64,000 bases of DNA from Tuctoria greenei (GCA_036927565.1 JAYESD010000002.1:221033882-221097881); one strand, 5' to 3'; positions 45,972 to 58,016 are shown, counted from the first letter of the stretch. Numbers and translations are program-made. Notes: generated by a model from the sequence alone, not told the origin.

Positions 45972-48805
45972 TGTGACGCCCGGTTCCGAAAAATGAACCA
46001 AGCTAACTCATATGTGTGCCCAGGATGTTCATCACACATACACGAGTGCAATCACAAAAGAGTATACAGAAATTTACCACAGAACAAGATTTATTAACCA
46101 AATTTTATTACACAAACCAGATTATCCTCAAATACAAGCTCTAATGTATATCTATGACAAGTTCAACTAATGCAGCGGAAATAAACTAATTAAGCAAATT
46201 AAACAGCTAGGAAGCATAAACAATAGGGTATAGCGCAGCTCCAATAACACCACAGGCAAAGCTGACGGTAGACATGGCCTAGAACTCCGCATTATCACCA
46301 TTAAACTCCCAATCCTGACCCGCAACTGTTGGGGGATTGCAAGAGTGAGTACATGTCGTACTCAGCAAGTGTGGAAAGTATGACATGTGGCTTATTTAAA
46401 TGTCGACAATAATAATGGTTAAGTGTTGAAAGGTACCTTAAAACGTTTGAAAAGCAATATATTATATGTATGTTAAGTAAACCCATCATAATCATAAGTA
46501 ATACCATAATATCAGTCCACAATTCACCATCCTCATCAATAATTCCAGATTTCACCATTTGCCAATAACCATATTCAATACCAGAAATAAATCCATAACC
46601 ATCCATAACCATTACCAAACCATAGCCATCCCAAATTCCAATTTCCCTCTAATCATGGAAGTTGTCCAGGTGCTCATAACCGGGAGCACGGCTATCATGA
46701 TAGTTTTATTTAACTCTGCAGAGTTTGTACCACTTTACCCACATGTTTGTGATTTCATCACCTTTCAGTGACTAAGAACCTCTATTATGTCGTCTCACAC
46801 TTCCGTAGGTGTGTGGCAAAGAGATCACAAAATAGCTTTTACAAAGGGATTACTAGCCTATTTGGACCCCACTGAGGTTTCACCGGTGGCGATGCCTCCA
46901 ACTGAGCACATCTTCAACCAAGGGCCCCCTCTTGAGCCATTCGGATCCCAGGGTAGTCCCACCAATCATCAACAAACCCAATCCGACTACCCCTTCCCCG
47001 AGCATCCACAATGGTCCAAACAGCACTAGCAAAGCCCTAATTAATCAGCTACGCCGCACCCATACTTGGCCTCGTGGTGGCACTGTAATCTTGGGTTATT
47101 CTTGCATGAACGGTCCTTAGATCTAAAGCAAGCAAACCACCATAACATCCAACCCATCCACATACCAGGCTTGCTTAGATCACCCATTACCATATCATAT
47201 TGACCAGTTCACATTAACCAGAATATCATTAATGCATAATTAAATTGAGTGGTATAGTTGTTTCCCATCCCAGTTGATTAAGCGAAGCAAAAGGTAAAAA
47301 CCCTTCCCGACTCTCTACCATGCATTCCAGGCGACAAGGGTGGTTTAGCAAATCTAGTAAACTTCCTACCATAGGATTCCCATCAATTTGACACAAGCAT
47401 GTAGTTTTGCAAACAAAACATTTATTTCAAAATAGGGTCAATATGCTTCAAGGACACTTGCCTTGCTCTTGCTGTTGATTAGGATCAAAGCCTTCAAACT
47501 CTTGGTGTTGTAGATCCTCCGCGGCACTTTCTAGCGCAAATCCGTCTAATACACACAATAAACATACAAGACAAGAAACACAATCAAAGAGTGCACAAAT
47601 ATTACTCAATATGACATGACATGCATGATTGATGCAAATGCAAGGTAGAACTTGTTACTAGATTGCTTTTAATATTCACTAACTAGTTCTAATAGCTTTT
47701 AACAAGCTTATAAAGGTTTGGATTCGATTAGATCAAATTTTAGAATTAAATCAACATAATTTAACAAGAAAGATCGTACTAGTCCGCTAGGGACCGGACA
47801 AGTCCGCACTCCGCGAGATCAGTGGATTAGGTTTTTCTAGATCGATGTGAATTTGGAGATTAGGGGTTGAATTCTCATAAGGAAAAGATAATAGAAGGTA
47901 TACCAGGTGTTTAGAACTCCAATGAATCAAGAAACATGGAGGTAACACTTGGATCTTGATGATCTAGGGTTGGTGATGAACTTGGGGATGAATTGGTGGT
48001 GAAGAATGAAACTTGGTGGAGATCTTGATCCTCTTTCGTTTCCTCCTCTTCTTCTTCTTGCTTGGGATCTTCTCCTCCCTCCTTGATGGTGGCTCCCCAC
48101 GAACTAGGGTTTGGGTGGGTGGAAAAGTGGCAAATAGATGTCAATCCAAGGGGTGGGGCTGTTTATATAGAGGTGGAGGCTAGGGTTAGATGGATTTCGA
48201 GTTTTGGGATGAGTAGAGGCCGGTTTAGAGACCCACATGGGCTCTAAAAGAGTTAGGCACGACGTCCCTAGGCCCACTTAACGTGAAACCCAAGAAACAA
48301 GTCGTAAAACAAAAGATCAACTCGGAGTCGTGAAATATCAGACAAGTCCAGAAAGGACCGGACTAGTCCGAAGTCGTCAAGAGAGAAAATCGGACAAGTC
48401 TGGCCAAACATCGGACAAGTCCAATTTTAAACAGATAGGAAATCGGACAAGTCCTGTGGAACACCGGACTAGTCCAGAAAAGTCCAAGGACTTTGCGAAT
48501 TTTCAAGGATACTTGGAATTGGACTAGTCCGCACAAAATCGGACAAGTCCGAAAGTTTCCAGGGGCAAAATCGGACTAGTCCGCAGCAAAAACGGACAAG
48601 TCCGTTTTTAGTCAGAGAGAAATTGGACTAGTCTTGAGAAAAATCGGACTAGTCCGCACTTTCCAGCGTTTTAAGTGCGGTTTTGTTCCAATTCAATTTT
48701 AAATGCTCCAAATCAATTTTGAACTTGTTCCTCTTTTTGTGGATCAATGTTAAACATGTATATGAGTGCATGCAAGGCATGATGCATGAAAATGAGGGTG
48801 TAACA
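45972..48805 (-). repeat. Element E 3' LTR
   Basis: TGTGACGCCC to GGGTGTAACA. Carries a minus-strand TATA (CTATATAAAC near 48160-48170) and a palindrome array. Non-coding apart from the end of the integrase frame, which reads past the polypurine tract into it to a stop at 48750. Confidence 0.92.
48339..48657. repeat. CGGACWWGTCCG palindrome array in the E 3' LTR
   Basis: Twelve copies counted, such as cggactagtccg and cggacaagtccg (five perfect or nearly so), spaced 20-45 bp. On the minus strand they lie upstream of the TATA box, in U3. Confidence 0.88.
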
Positions 48806-50413
48806 AACCTACCCCCTTAAAATGAATCTCGCCCTCGAGATTTGACACGGAAGAAAAAAGATAGGGAAATTCCTTCTGGAGATCATCCTCCAATTCCCAC
48901 GTCGCTTCTTTTTCTGTGTGGTGCTTCCATTGACCTTTACACCATCTAATAACCTTGTTCCTTGTGACTCTCTCCTTGGTTTCCAAGATCTTGATCGGTT
49001 GCTCAGCATAAGTCAAATCTTCCTCTAATTCCAATCCTTCCATTGGCACTTGTTCTTCCGGTACTCTCAAGCACTTCTTGAGCTGGGAAACATGAAAGAC
49101 ATCATGTACGTCTGAAAGATGAGCTGGCATCTCCAACTTATACGCTACTTCTCCTCTTTTGTCCAAAATCTTGAATGGTCCAATATAACGAGGTGCTAGC
49201 TTTCCTCTTATGTTAAACCTCTTATGACCTCTCATTGGTGACACCTTGAGGTAAACAAAATCTCCTATTTCAAAGGTTAATTTCCCTCTCCTATTGTCTG
49301 CATAGCCTTTTTGCCTTGATTGGGCAGCCTCAAGTTTTCACGAATTATTTGGACTTGCTTTTCGGCTTCTTGCAACATGTCCGGACCAAATACTTGAGTT
49401 TCTCCTGCCTCATTCCAGACTAGAGGTGTCCTACACTTCCTCCCATAAAGTGCTTCATATGGTGACATCTTCAAACTTGCTTGGTAACTATTGTTGTATG
49501 AAAATTCCGCGTATGGCAAGCTTTTGTCCCAACTTTTCCCATGCGTTAAAGCACAAGCTCTTAACATGTCCACCAAAATTTGATTGGTCCTCTCGGTTTG
49601 TCCATCCGTTTGAGGGTGATATGCTGAACTAAAATTCAACCTCGTTCCCAAGGCTTCATGCAACTTTTGCCAAAACCTGTAAGTGAATTGAGAACCTCTA
49701 TCCGAGACTATCTTCTTCGGGACTCCATATTGACACACAATATGCTCCATGTATATTTCGGCCAATCGTGCAGCTGTATATTTGGTCTTCACAGGGACAA
49801 AATTAGTTGACTTGGTTAAGCGATCCACAATTACCCAAATTGAGTCATACCCAGACTGAGTACGTGGTAACCCAACTATGAAGTCCATACCGATTTCTTC
49901 CCACTTCCATTCCGGAATCTTTAATGGTTGCAATAATCCAGCTGGTCTTTGATGTTCCCCCTTGACTCGTTGACACACATCACACAATGCCACATATTCG
50001 GCTATGTCCTTCTTCATGCTATCCCACCAATAGCTAGTCTTCAAGTCTTTGTACATCTTTGTACCACCAGGGTGAATTGAGTAAGGTGAGTCATGTGCCT
50101 CTTTTAATATTGTCTCTCGTATGTGCTTCACATTAGGCACAACAATCCTCTTACCAAGCCATAGGGTACCATGTTCATCCTCATCAAATCTGAATTCTCT
50201 CCCTTCTTCAGTCCTTTCCTTGATTTCCTTGATCTCTTCATCTGTGGCCTGTGCTTCTCGGATTTCTTGCTCCAGGGTTGGGTTTAACTCCATCATCTCC
50301 ATCTCATTTACAAATCTGAGGTTCAACCTTTCAAACTCCTTACATAACTCGGATGGTAACTCTCGAACTGTGAGTTGATGACTTACTCCCTTTCTACTCA
50401 AAGCATCAACCAC
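48750..50413 (-). pseudogene. Element E integrase with chromodomain, broken
   Basis: From 50413 (MVDALSRKGV, the end of RNase H) the frame has the HHCC zinc module (HPGGTKMYKDLKTSYWW then CDVCQRVK), the catalytic core with GMDFIVGLPRTQSGYDS, IVSDRGSQFTY and QTDGQTERTNQ, so Asp, Asp and Glu are all present. A shift near 49320-49330 ends this frame at 49277. From 49244 a second frame holds YIGPFKILDKRGEVAYKLEM (the GPF/Y module) and a chromodomain ending TEKEATWELEDDLQKEFPYLF (near 48900-48850). The chromodomain would tether the integrase to modified histones and guide insertion into heterochromatin, as known for chromoviruses. Stop at 48750, inside the LTR. Confidence 0.9.
48806..48818 (-). 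other. Element E polypurine tract
   Basis: Minus strand AAGGGGGTAGGTT directly before the LTR start TGTTACACCC. Confidence 0.85.
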
Positions 50414-50446
50414 TACATTGGCTTTTCCTGGATGATAGTTGATCCC

Positions 50447-51850
50447 CTAATCATAATCTTTGATGAGCTCCAACCATCTTCGTTGCCTCAAGTTCAGATC
50501 CATTTGTGTGAAAATATACTTCAAACTCTTATGATCCGTATAAATTTCACACCTATGTCCAAGAATATAGCGCCCCCAGATCTTCAATGCATGTACCGCG
50601 GCTGCAAGTCCTAAATCATGTGTTGGGTAATTTTGCTCATGTTTCTTCAATTGTCTTGATGCATAGGCGACCACTTGAACTTCTTGCATCAATACACATC
50701 CAAGTCCTTGTCTTGATGCGTCACAATAAATGTCAAAACTCTTGCTTACATCCGGCAATACCAAAACTGGGGTTGTTGTCAACCTCTTCTTTAACTCCTC
50801 AAAACTATTCTGACAAGCTTCAGTCCATTGGAACGCCTTTCCCTTCATTAGCAACTTTGTCATAGGCTTGGCTATCTTGGAAAAGTCCTTGATGAATCTA
50901 CGGTAATATCCAGCCATCCTAAGAAAACTCGTTATTTCCTTGACATTTTGCGGCGGTTCCCACTTCAACACGTCACTCACTTTTCCGGGGTCAACCGATA
51001 CCCCCCCCCCTCCTGAAATTATATGACCCAAAAAGGACACCTCTCTCAACCAAAACTGACACTTGTTGAACTTCGCATACAATCGATGCTCCCTCAATTT
51101 CTGCAATGTAGGCCTCAAGTGTTCCTCATGTTCCTTCTCATCATTCGAGTAGATCATAATATCATCAATAAACACCACGACGAACTTGTCCAAGTACTCC
51201 ATGAAGACCTTATTCATGAGGTACATAAAGTAGGCACATTTGTCAATCCAAAAGACATCACGGTGTACCCATAAGATCCATACCGTGTCCTAAAAGCTAT
51301 CTTGGGTATGTCCGATGGTCTAATCTTCATTTGAAAGTATCCCGACCTCAAGTCAATCTTAGAGAAGACACAAGCACCCTTCATCTGATCAAACAAGTCT
51401 TCTATGCACGACAAGGTGTACTTGTTCTTGATTGTTACATCGTTGAGAGCTCGGTAATCCACGCACATCCTTTGGGATCCATCCTTCTTGTCCACAAATA
51501 GAACGGGTGCTCCCTAGGGTGAAGAGCTTGGGTGAATAAAACCCTTCTCTAATTGCTCTTGAATTTGCTTCTTGAGCTCCGCTAATTCCATAGGAGGCAT
51601 CCTATACGACCTCTTAGCTATAGGTGCAGTTCCAGGTATTAAATCAATAACAAACTCAATGTCTTAATCGGGTGGCATACCTGGCAACTCGTCCGAAAAA
51701 ACATCCAAAAATTCGCACGCCACCGGAATCTCCTCAATTGCGGCACCGTCCATATGATTCAACTCCAATTGCTTCGGTGCGGTTTGAGATGCTTCAAATT
51801 CTACGGTGATCCCTTCTTCATTGGTCAACTTCATCGTCTTCGTGGCACAC
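50447..51850 (-). pseudogene. Element E reverse transcriptase and RNase H, broken
   Basis: Upstream part: nonsense codons at 51664-51666 (where PDRDIE-like sequence is usual) and 51514-51516 (TAG where Trp is usual, in SSPWGAP). Then DKKDGSQRMCVDYRALND and FSKIDLRSGYFQMKI at 51495-51340. A one-base loss near 51235-51245 shifts the frame just before the catalytic segment; in the new frame VVVFIDDIMIYSN (51150) retains both Asp. RNase H follows (FDIYCDASRQGLGCVLMQ, YTDHKSLKYIFTQ). A TAG at 50447-50449 ends the frame before the RNase H tail that continues at 50413. Confidence 0.87.
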
Positions 51851-53440
51851 TCAATAAATCCATTGTGTTTCCTCTACCAGTCCATACCAAGTATAATGTC
51901 CAATCCTTGAGAATCCAAAACAATGAGGTTGGCGGAGAAGTCTACCCCCCCCCCTTATTCTAAGGCTTACTTTTGGACATACGATATTTGTCCTCATCTC
52001 TCCTCCAGGAGACTTAGCCAATAGAGTAAACTTCGTATGAGAGATAGGCAAACTATACTTGGCAACATACTTTGATACAATGAATGAATGCGATGCTCCA
52101 GAATCAAATAACATAGTCGCGGGGCTGGAGTTGGCGAGAAACATACCAATGACCACGTCATCTGCTTGTTGAGCATCCTCCATAGAGACATGGTTCACGT
52201 TGCCATGAGCAAAATTCTGCTGTCCACGGTTCCCTTGTGGCGCTCTTCCATTGGGTCTTGGGTTTTGCCTCGGTGCATTGCTTCCTTGATTAAGGCCTGA
52301 CTTAGGACATTGATGCGCAAAGGGTCCAGCTTCTCCACAAGTATAACACTTCTTTACTCCACCAGAATTATTGGGACGAGCTTGGTTTTGAACATTTGCA
52401 GCAGGAAAATTAGCACGAGGTGCATAAGACACTGGAGGCCTAGGTGCTTGCATGAAAGGGCACTGCTGCACAAACTGAGTTGGGCGTGGTGCATAACCAG
52501 GGCGTTGTGCAGGAATAGAAGAGCTGAAATGAGGCACATTGGGCGGTGCAAGGCGAGGGTGCACATTACTTCCTTGTTGTTGTCCTTGATATGGCGCCTT
52601 CCTCTTGATTTCTTGCTCCATCTCACAGATCTTGTTCTCAACCACAATTGCTTTGTCCACAAGCTTCTGAAAATTGGCATAATCGCAGTTGAGTAGTTGC
52701 ACTTGGATCTCATTGTTCAAACCCCTCATGAACAAGTATTGCTTCCGGCTGTCCCGACTAACGTCCTCAGGCGCATACCTTGAGAGTTGAGTGAATTTAT
52801 TGAGATATTCACTCACGCTTGATCTTCCTTGCCTTAAATTCTCAAATTCTTGCCTGTTCAAGATCATAACACCCTCGGGCACATAATGAGAACGAAAATT
52901 CTCCTTGAATTTGGCCCAAGTAATTCTCTCTTGGTTCTCATGAGCATTGCAATAAGCATCCCACCAATCCGCAGCTGCTCCAACTAGTCGATGAGAAGCA
53001 AACAAGACCTTCTCCCGGTCACTGCATTGGACAATAGCTAGCTTCTCCTCCACGGACTTGAGCAAATCATCCGCATCCATAGGGTCAGCGGCTTGAGCAA
53101 AAATTGGCGGCCTAGTCCTCATAAACTCTCCCAATCGGTCATGAGGAGGCGGGGGTGGCGGTTGGGGCATGTGGGGCTGATTGTTGATATTGCCAGCCTG
53201 CAGCTGTCCCATAGTCTGTATCATGGTCTGCATGAGCTGGTTTTGCATAGCCAAAAGTTGCTCAATGTTGATAGCTCCATGAGCAGGTCCTTGCCCATTG
53301 TTGTTCTGAGGTACTCCATTGTTCTCCTCCTCATCATTGCCATCCCTCTGGTTGCGAGTCCTCACATCTGAAGAAAAGCAATAGGTAAGAATTAGAAAAC
53401 ATCCCCAACTATATGCATCAAGGGATATGAAGCTAACCAA
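51851..53440 (-). pseudogene. Element E gag and protease, broken
   Basis: Open frame from 53440; the authentic start is uncertain, because the usual basic start (here DVRTRNQRDGN, near 53370) lacks an in-frame ATG next to it. The capsid core has GAAADWWDAY and FENLRQGRSSVSEYLNKF. The knuckle reads CYTCGEAGPFAHQC, with Pro replacing the zinc-binding His. The protease site LFDSGASHSFIV near 52110 is intact. A ten-C run at 51945-51954 (plus strand) shifts the frame after KVSLRI, giving an aberrant tail to 51851. A TAG at 51874-51876 lies in the original frame. Confidence 0.88.
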
Positions 53441-53620
53441 CTAGCTATACTAGACTAGGTGGACATGGCAATGCTAAGGCATCCCAAAATCCTCTATTAA
53501 GCACACAAGCAAACAATATATAGCAAACAACACACCAACCAAAACACATCGATTCCTGAGTGCCCCTATGTGCTCTAAAGTGTCCATTATATCTAGGCTG
53601 CACCCTACGGTCAACCTGTG

Positions 53621-53632
53621 GCTTTGATACCA
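53621..53632 (-). other. Element E primer-binding site (tRNA-Met type)
   Basis: Minus strand TGGTATCAAAGC, one base from TGGTATCAGAGC, three bases inside the LTR end. Confidence 0.85.
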
Positions 53633-55832
53633 ATCTATGACGCCCGGTTCCGAAAATTGAACCAAGCTAACGCATATTTGTGCCCAGGATGTTCATCACA
53701 CATACACGAGTGCAATCACAAAAGAGTATACAGAAATTTACCACAGAACAAGATTTATTAAAGAAAATTTATTACACAAACCAGATTATCCTCGAATACA
53801 AGCTCCAATGTATATCTATGACAAGTTCAACTAATGCAGCGGAAATAAACTAATTAAGCAAACTAAACAGCTAGGCAACATAAACAATAGGGTATAGTGC
53901 AGGTCCAATAACACCACAGGCAAAGCTGATGGTAGACATGGCCTAGAACTCCGCATTATCACCATTAAACTCCCAATCCTGACCTACAACTGTTAGGGGG
54001 GGGGGGGATTGCAAGAGTGAGTACATGTCGTACTCAGCAAGTGCGGAAAGTATGACATGTGGCTTATTCAAATGTCGACAATAATAATGGTTAAGTGCTG
54101 AAAAGTACATTAAAACGTTTGAAAAGCAATATATTATATGTATATGAAGTAAACCCATCATAATCATAAGTAATACCATAATACCAGTCCACAATTCACC
54201 ATCCTCATCAATAATTCCAGATTTCACCATTTGCCAATAACCATATTCAATACCAGAAATAAATCCATAACCATCCATAACCATTACCAAACTATAACCA
54301 TCCCAAATTCCAATTTCCCTCTAATCATGGAAGCTGTCAAGGTGCTCATAATCGGGAGCACGGCTATCATGATAGTTTTATTTAACTCTGCAGAGTTTGT
54401 ACCACTTTACCCACGTGTTTGTCATTTCATCACCTTTCAGTGACTAAGAACCTCTATTATGTCGTCTCACACTTCCGTAGGTGTGTGGCCAAGAGATCAC
54501 AAAATAGCTTTACAAACGGATTACTAGCCTATTTAGACCCCACTGAGGTTTCACCGGTGGCGATGCCTCCAACTGAGCACATCTTCAACAAAGGGCCCCC
54601 TCTTGAGCCATTCGGATCCCAGGGTAGTCCCACCAATCATCAACAAAACCAATCCGACTACCCCTTCCATGAGCATCCACAATGGTCCAAACAGCACTAG
54701 CAAAGCCCTAATTAATCAGCTACGCCGCACCCATACATGGCCTCGTGGTGGCACTGTAATCCTGGCTTATTCTCGCATGAACCGGTCCTTAGATCTAAAG
54801 CAAGCAAACCACCATAACATCCAACCCATCCACATACTAGGCTTGCTTAGATCACCCATTACCATACCGTATTGACCAGTTCACATTAACTAGAATATCA
54901 TTAATGCATAATTAAATTGAGTGGTATAGTTGTTTTCCATCCCAGTTGATTAAGCAAAGCAAAAGGTAAAAACCCTTCCCGACTCTCTACCATGTATTCC
55001 AGGCGACAAGGGTGGTTTAGCAAATCTAGTAAACTTCCTACCATAGGATTCCCATCAATTTGACACAAGCATGAAGTTTTGCAAACAAAACATTTATTAC
55101 AAAACAGGGTCAATATGCTTCAAGGACACTTGCCTTGCTCTTGCTGTTGATTAGGATCAAAGCATTCAAACTCTTGGTGCTGTAGATCCTTCGCGGCACT
55201 TTCAAGCGCAAATCCATCTAATCCACACAATAAACATACAAGACAAGAAACACAATCAAAGAGTGCACAAATATTACTCAATATGACATGACATGCATGA
55301 TTGATGCAAATGCAAGGTAGAACTTGTTACTAGATTGCTTTTAATGTTTACTAACTAGTTCTAATAGCTTTTAACAAGTTTATAAAGGTTTGGATTCGAT
55401 TAGATCAAATTTTAGAATTAATTCAACACAATTTAACCAGAAAGATTGGACTAGTCCGCTAGGGACCGGACAAGTCCGCACTCCGCGAGATCAGCAGATT
55501 AGGGTTTTCTAGATCGATGTGAATTTGGAGATTAGGGGTTGAATTCTCGTAAGGAGAAGATAATAGAAGGTATACCAGGTGTTTAGAACTCCAATTAATC
55601 AAGAAACTTGGAGGTAACACTTGGATCTTGATGATCTAGTGTTGGTGATGAACTTGGGGATGAATTGGTGGTGAAGAACAAAACTTGGTGGAGATCTTGA
55701 TCCTCTTTCATTACCTCCTCTTCTTTTTCTTTCTTGGGATCTTCTCCTCCCTCCTTGATGGTGGCTCCCCACGAAGTAGGGTTTGGGTGGGTGGGAAAGT
55801 GGCAAATAGATATCAATCGAAGGGGTGGGGCT

Positions 55833-55842
55833 GTTTATATAG
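55833..55842 (-). promoter_or_regulatory. TATA box of the element E 5' LTR
   Basis: Minus strand CTATATAAAC, conserved in F1 and the 3' LTR. Initiation expected near 55800, upstream of gag. Confidence 0.75.
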
Positions 55843-55972
55843 AGGTGGAGGCTAGGGTTAGATGGATTTCGAGTTTTGGGATGTGTAGAGGCCGGTTTAG
55901 AGACCCACATGGGCTCTAAAATAGTTAGGCATGATGTCCCTAGGCCCACTTAAAAGTCGGAGTAGCGAAACA

Positions 55973-56292
55973 TCGGACAAGTCCGGAAAGGACCGGACTA
56001 GTCCGAAGTCGTCCAGAGAGGAAATCGGACAAGTCTGGCCAAACATCGCACAAGTAAAACTTTAAACAGAGAGGAAATCGGACAAGTCCGCTGGAACACC
56101 GGACTAGTCCGGAAAAGTCCAAGGACTTAGCAAATTTTCAAGGATTCTTGGAATATCGGACTAGTCCGCACAAAATCGGACAAGTACGAAAGTTTCCAGG
56201 GGAAAAATCGGACTAGTCCGCAGAAAAAATGGACAAGTCCGTTTTTAGTCAGATAGAAATCGGACTAGTCCTCAGCAAAATCGGACTAGTCC
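55973..56292. repeat. CGGACWWGTCCG palindrome array in the E 5' LTR
   Basis: About eleven copies in the same order as 48339-48657, located 130-450 bp upstream of the TATA box on the minus strand. Confidence 0.87.
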
Positions 56293-56447
56293 GCACTTTC
56301 CTGCGTTTTAAGTGCGGTTTTGTTCCAATTCAATTTTAAATGCTCCAAATCAATTTTAAACTTGTTCCTCTTTATGTTGATCAATGTTAAACATGTATAT
56401 GAGTGCATGCAAGGCATGATGCATGAAAATAAGGGTGTTACATTTTA

Positions 56448-57062
56448 TGGTTATGGATGGTTATGAATTAAATTCTGGTATTGGATATGGATATTGGTAT
56501 ATGATGATGGATTTGGACTATGGACTGATATTATGATAACTACATGGCTTATGATGGGTTTACTTAACATATATAATATATATTGCTTTTTAAATATTTT
56601 AATGTACTTTTCAGCACTTAGCCATTATTATTGTGGTAATTTGTATTAGCTATATGTCATACTTTCCACACTTGCTGAGTATGACATGTACTCACCCTTG
56701 CAATCCCCCCCCCCCCAACAGTTGCAGGTCAGGATTGGGAGTTTAACTACGATAATGCGGAGTTCTAGGCCGTGTCTACCGTCAGCTTTGCCTGTGGTGT
56801 TGATTGGATTTGCGCTGCCCTATTTGCTTAGTTTGCATAGTCGCTTTCTTAGATGATTCTGCTGCATTGGTTCAAAGATGTCATTAATATTCATTAGAGC
56901 TTGTATTCGAGGATATTTTGAATTGTGTAATTAAAGTACTTATTTAATAAGTTGACCTGTGGTAATTATCTTTTTATCAATTGTGAATCACTTGTGTATG
57001 TGTGTTAAACATCCTGGCACACATATACTGCACTTGGTTCATTTTCAGAACCTGGTGTCACA
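56448..57062 (+). repeat. R solo LTR, right segment
   Basis: Reverse complement of the first 600 bases of F1 and E LTRs (compare gtgtgttaaacatcctggca with the start of F1). Contains a 12-13-base C run near 56706. Ends CCTGGTGTCACA, then gatgc. The final F1 tail (57068-57129) and, after gcaaa, the end of the C LTR (57135-57227) follow. Confidence 0.87.
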
Positions 57063-57134
57063 GATGCTCAATGTTAAACATATTTGATGATGGATGCAGA
57101 GCATGATGCATGAAAATGAGGGTGTTACAGCAAA

Positions 57135-57227
57135 GGCCATGGTGCCTACAGGACATGTGGCGGCTCCAGGCGTGCCTCGGTGTCTTTATCCTGTGTGCGA
57201 GGGTACCCTATCTGCATGGTACTGATA
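57135..57227 (-). repeat. Element C 3' LTR, end segment
   Basis: Matches 61021-61110 (ggcctt-ggtgcctataggacacgtgg and following). Ends in a degraded terminus (tactgata for taccgaca) beside the polypurine tract. Confidence 0.82.
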
Positions 57228-57246
57228 GTGGCCCCTGGGCCCACCT
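57228..57246 (-). other. Element C polypurine tract
   Basis: Minus strand GAGGTGGGCCCAGGGGCCAC, nearly identical to that of element A at 17033-17051. Confidence 0.75.
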
Positions 57247-57298
57247 CGAGGGAGATGACGAATCCGTAGGTGGGGCCTTTATCTTGTCTTGTAAATGT

Positions 57299-58016
57299 GA
57301 CGCCAGCGGGCGGGATGCCAGAGCTCGGAGAAGTGACGCCGGCGGCCCCATTGGGGGCACCGAAGCTTGGAGAAGTGACGCTGGCGGCCCCCTTGTTGGC
57401 ACCAGAGCTCGGAGAAGTGACTCCGGTGGCCCCCTTGGGGGCACCAGAGCTCGGATAAGTGATTCCAGCAGCCCCCTTGGGGCCGCCATAGCTCGGATAA
57501 GTGACGCCGACAGCCCTCTTGGGGGGCGCTGGAGCTTGCAGAAGTAATGCGGACGGTCCCCGTTGGAGGCGCTGGAGCTCGAAGAAGTGATGCCGACGGC
57601 CCCCTTGGGAGGATTCAAAGCTCGCAAAAGTGACGCCAGCGGCCCCCTCGGGGGCGCTGAAGCTTAGAGAAGTGACGCCGACGGCCCCCTTGGGGGGCGC
57701 CAGATCTTGGAGAAGTGACGCCAATGACCCCCCTAGGGGGCACCGGAGCTCGCAGAAGTAACGCCAGCGGTCTCCGTGGGAGGTGCCGGAGCTCAAAGAA
57801 GTGACGCCGGCGGCCCCCTTGGGAGGCGTAGGAGCTCGTAGAAGTGATGCCAGTGGCCCCCTTGGGGGCGCTGAAGCTCAGAGAAGTGATTCCAAAGGCC
57901 CCCTTGGGCGGCGCTGAAGCTCGAAGAAGTGACGCCGGCGGTCCCTGTGGGAGGCGCCGGAGCTTGCACAAGCGATGCTGGTGGACCCCTCGGAAAGCGA
58001 CGGAGCTCGAAGGAGC
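57299..58016. repeat. 42-43-bp tandem repeat (about 17 units) in element C
   Basis: Units follow gacgccggcggcccccttgg, then ggggcgccggagctcgaagaagt, with first unit 36 bp and the rest 42-43 bp. Long apparent frames on both strands here are by-products of the repeat and stop-poor composition, not evidence of a protein. Located next to the polypurine tract, the position held by the antisense ORF in element A. Confidence 0.9.

Larger units (their letters stand above)
45972..56442 (-). mobile_element. Element E: Ty3/gypsy chromovirus, Tekay/Del-like, 10.5 kb
   Basis: LTRs 45972-48805 (3', 2834 bp) and 53636-56442 (5', 2807 bp); flanks tatta (45967-45971) and tttta (56443-56447) differ by one base. 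Minus-strand order: LTR, primer-binding site, gag-protease, RT-RNase H, integrase with chromodomain, polypurine tract, LTR. Long LTRs and a C-terminal chromodomain mark the Tekay/Del group. The first 310 bp of the LTRs differ at roughly 4-5% by eye. Confidence 0.92.
53636..56442 (-). repeat. Element E 5' LTR
   Basis: 2807 bp matching 45972-48805. The terminal base pair is mutated (TATGACGCC instead of TGTGACGCC). A G/C tract at 53997-54009 differs in length from the other LTR. TATA at 55833-55842. Confidence 0.92.
43782..57062 (+). mobile_element. R: solo LTR of the E family, opposite orientation, split by element E
   Basis: Segments 43782-45971 and 56448-57062 join to about 2805 bp running TGTAACACCC to CCTGGTGTCACA, the reverse complement of F1. 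The duplications gatac (43777-43781) and gatgc (57063-57067) differ by one base. Its TATA position reads CTATGTAAAC near 44397-44406, a mutated form. It lies inside F1 and hosts E. Confidence 0.88.
33583..57129 (-). mobile_element. F1: solo LTR of the element E family, split by later insertions
   Basis: Three segments, 33583-34194, 41706-43781 and 57068-57129, join to one complete LTR of about 2750 bp starting TGTGACACCC and ending GGGTGTTACA. The 5-bp duplications gcaaa at 33578-33582 and 57130-57134 are identical and lie in C LTR sequence (gaggcaaaggcc at 61014-61025 is the empty form). Its minus-strand TATA is CTATATAAA at 43248-43256. No internal sequence remains. Confidence 0.9.

Noticed and set aside
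48339..48657. Regularly spaced short palindromes resembling a CRISPR array
   Set aside because: Spacing varies (20-45 bp), spacers are not unique across copies, repeats are only 12 bp, and the array is part of a plant LTR repeated in four places.
53943..54290. 115-residue open frame repeated at 46301-46618
   Set aside because: Both lie at the same position of the two E LTRs; there is no start context, no domain, and the frame is not kept in F1 or R.
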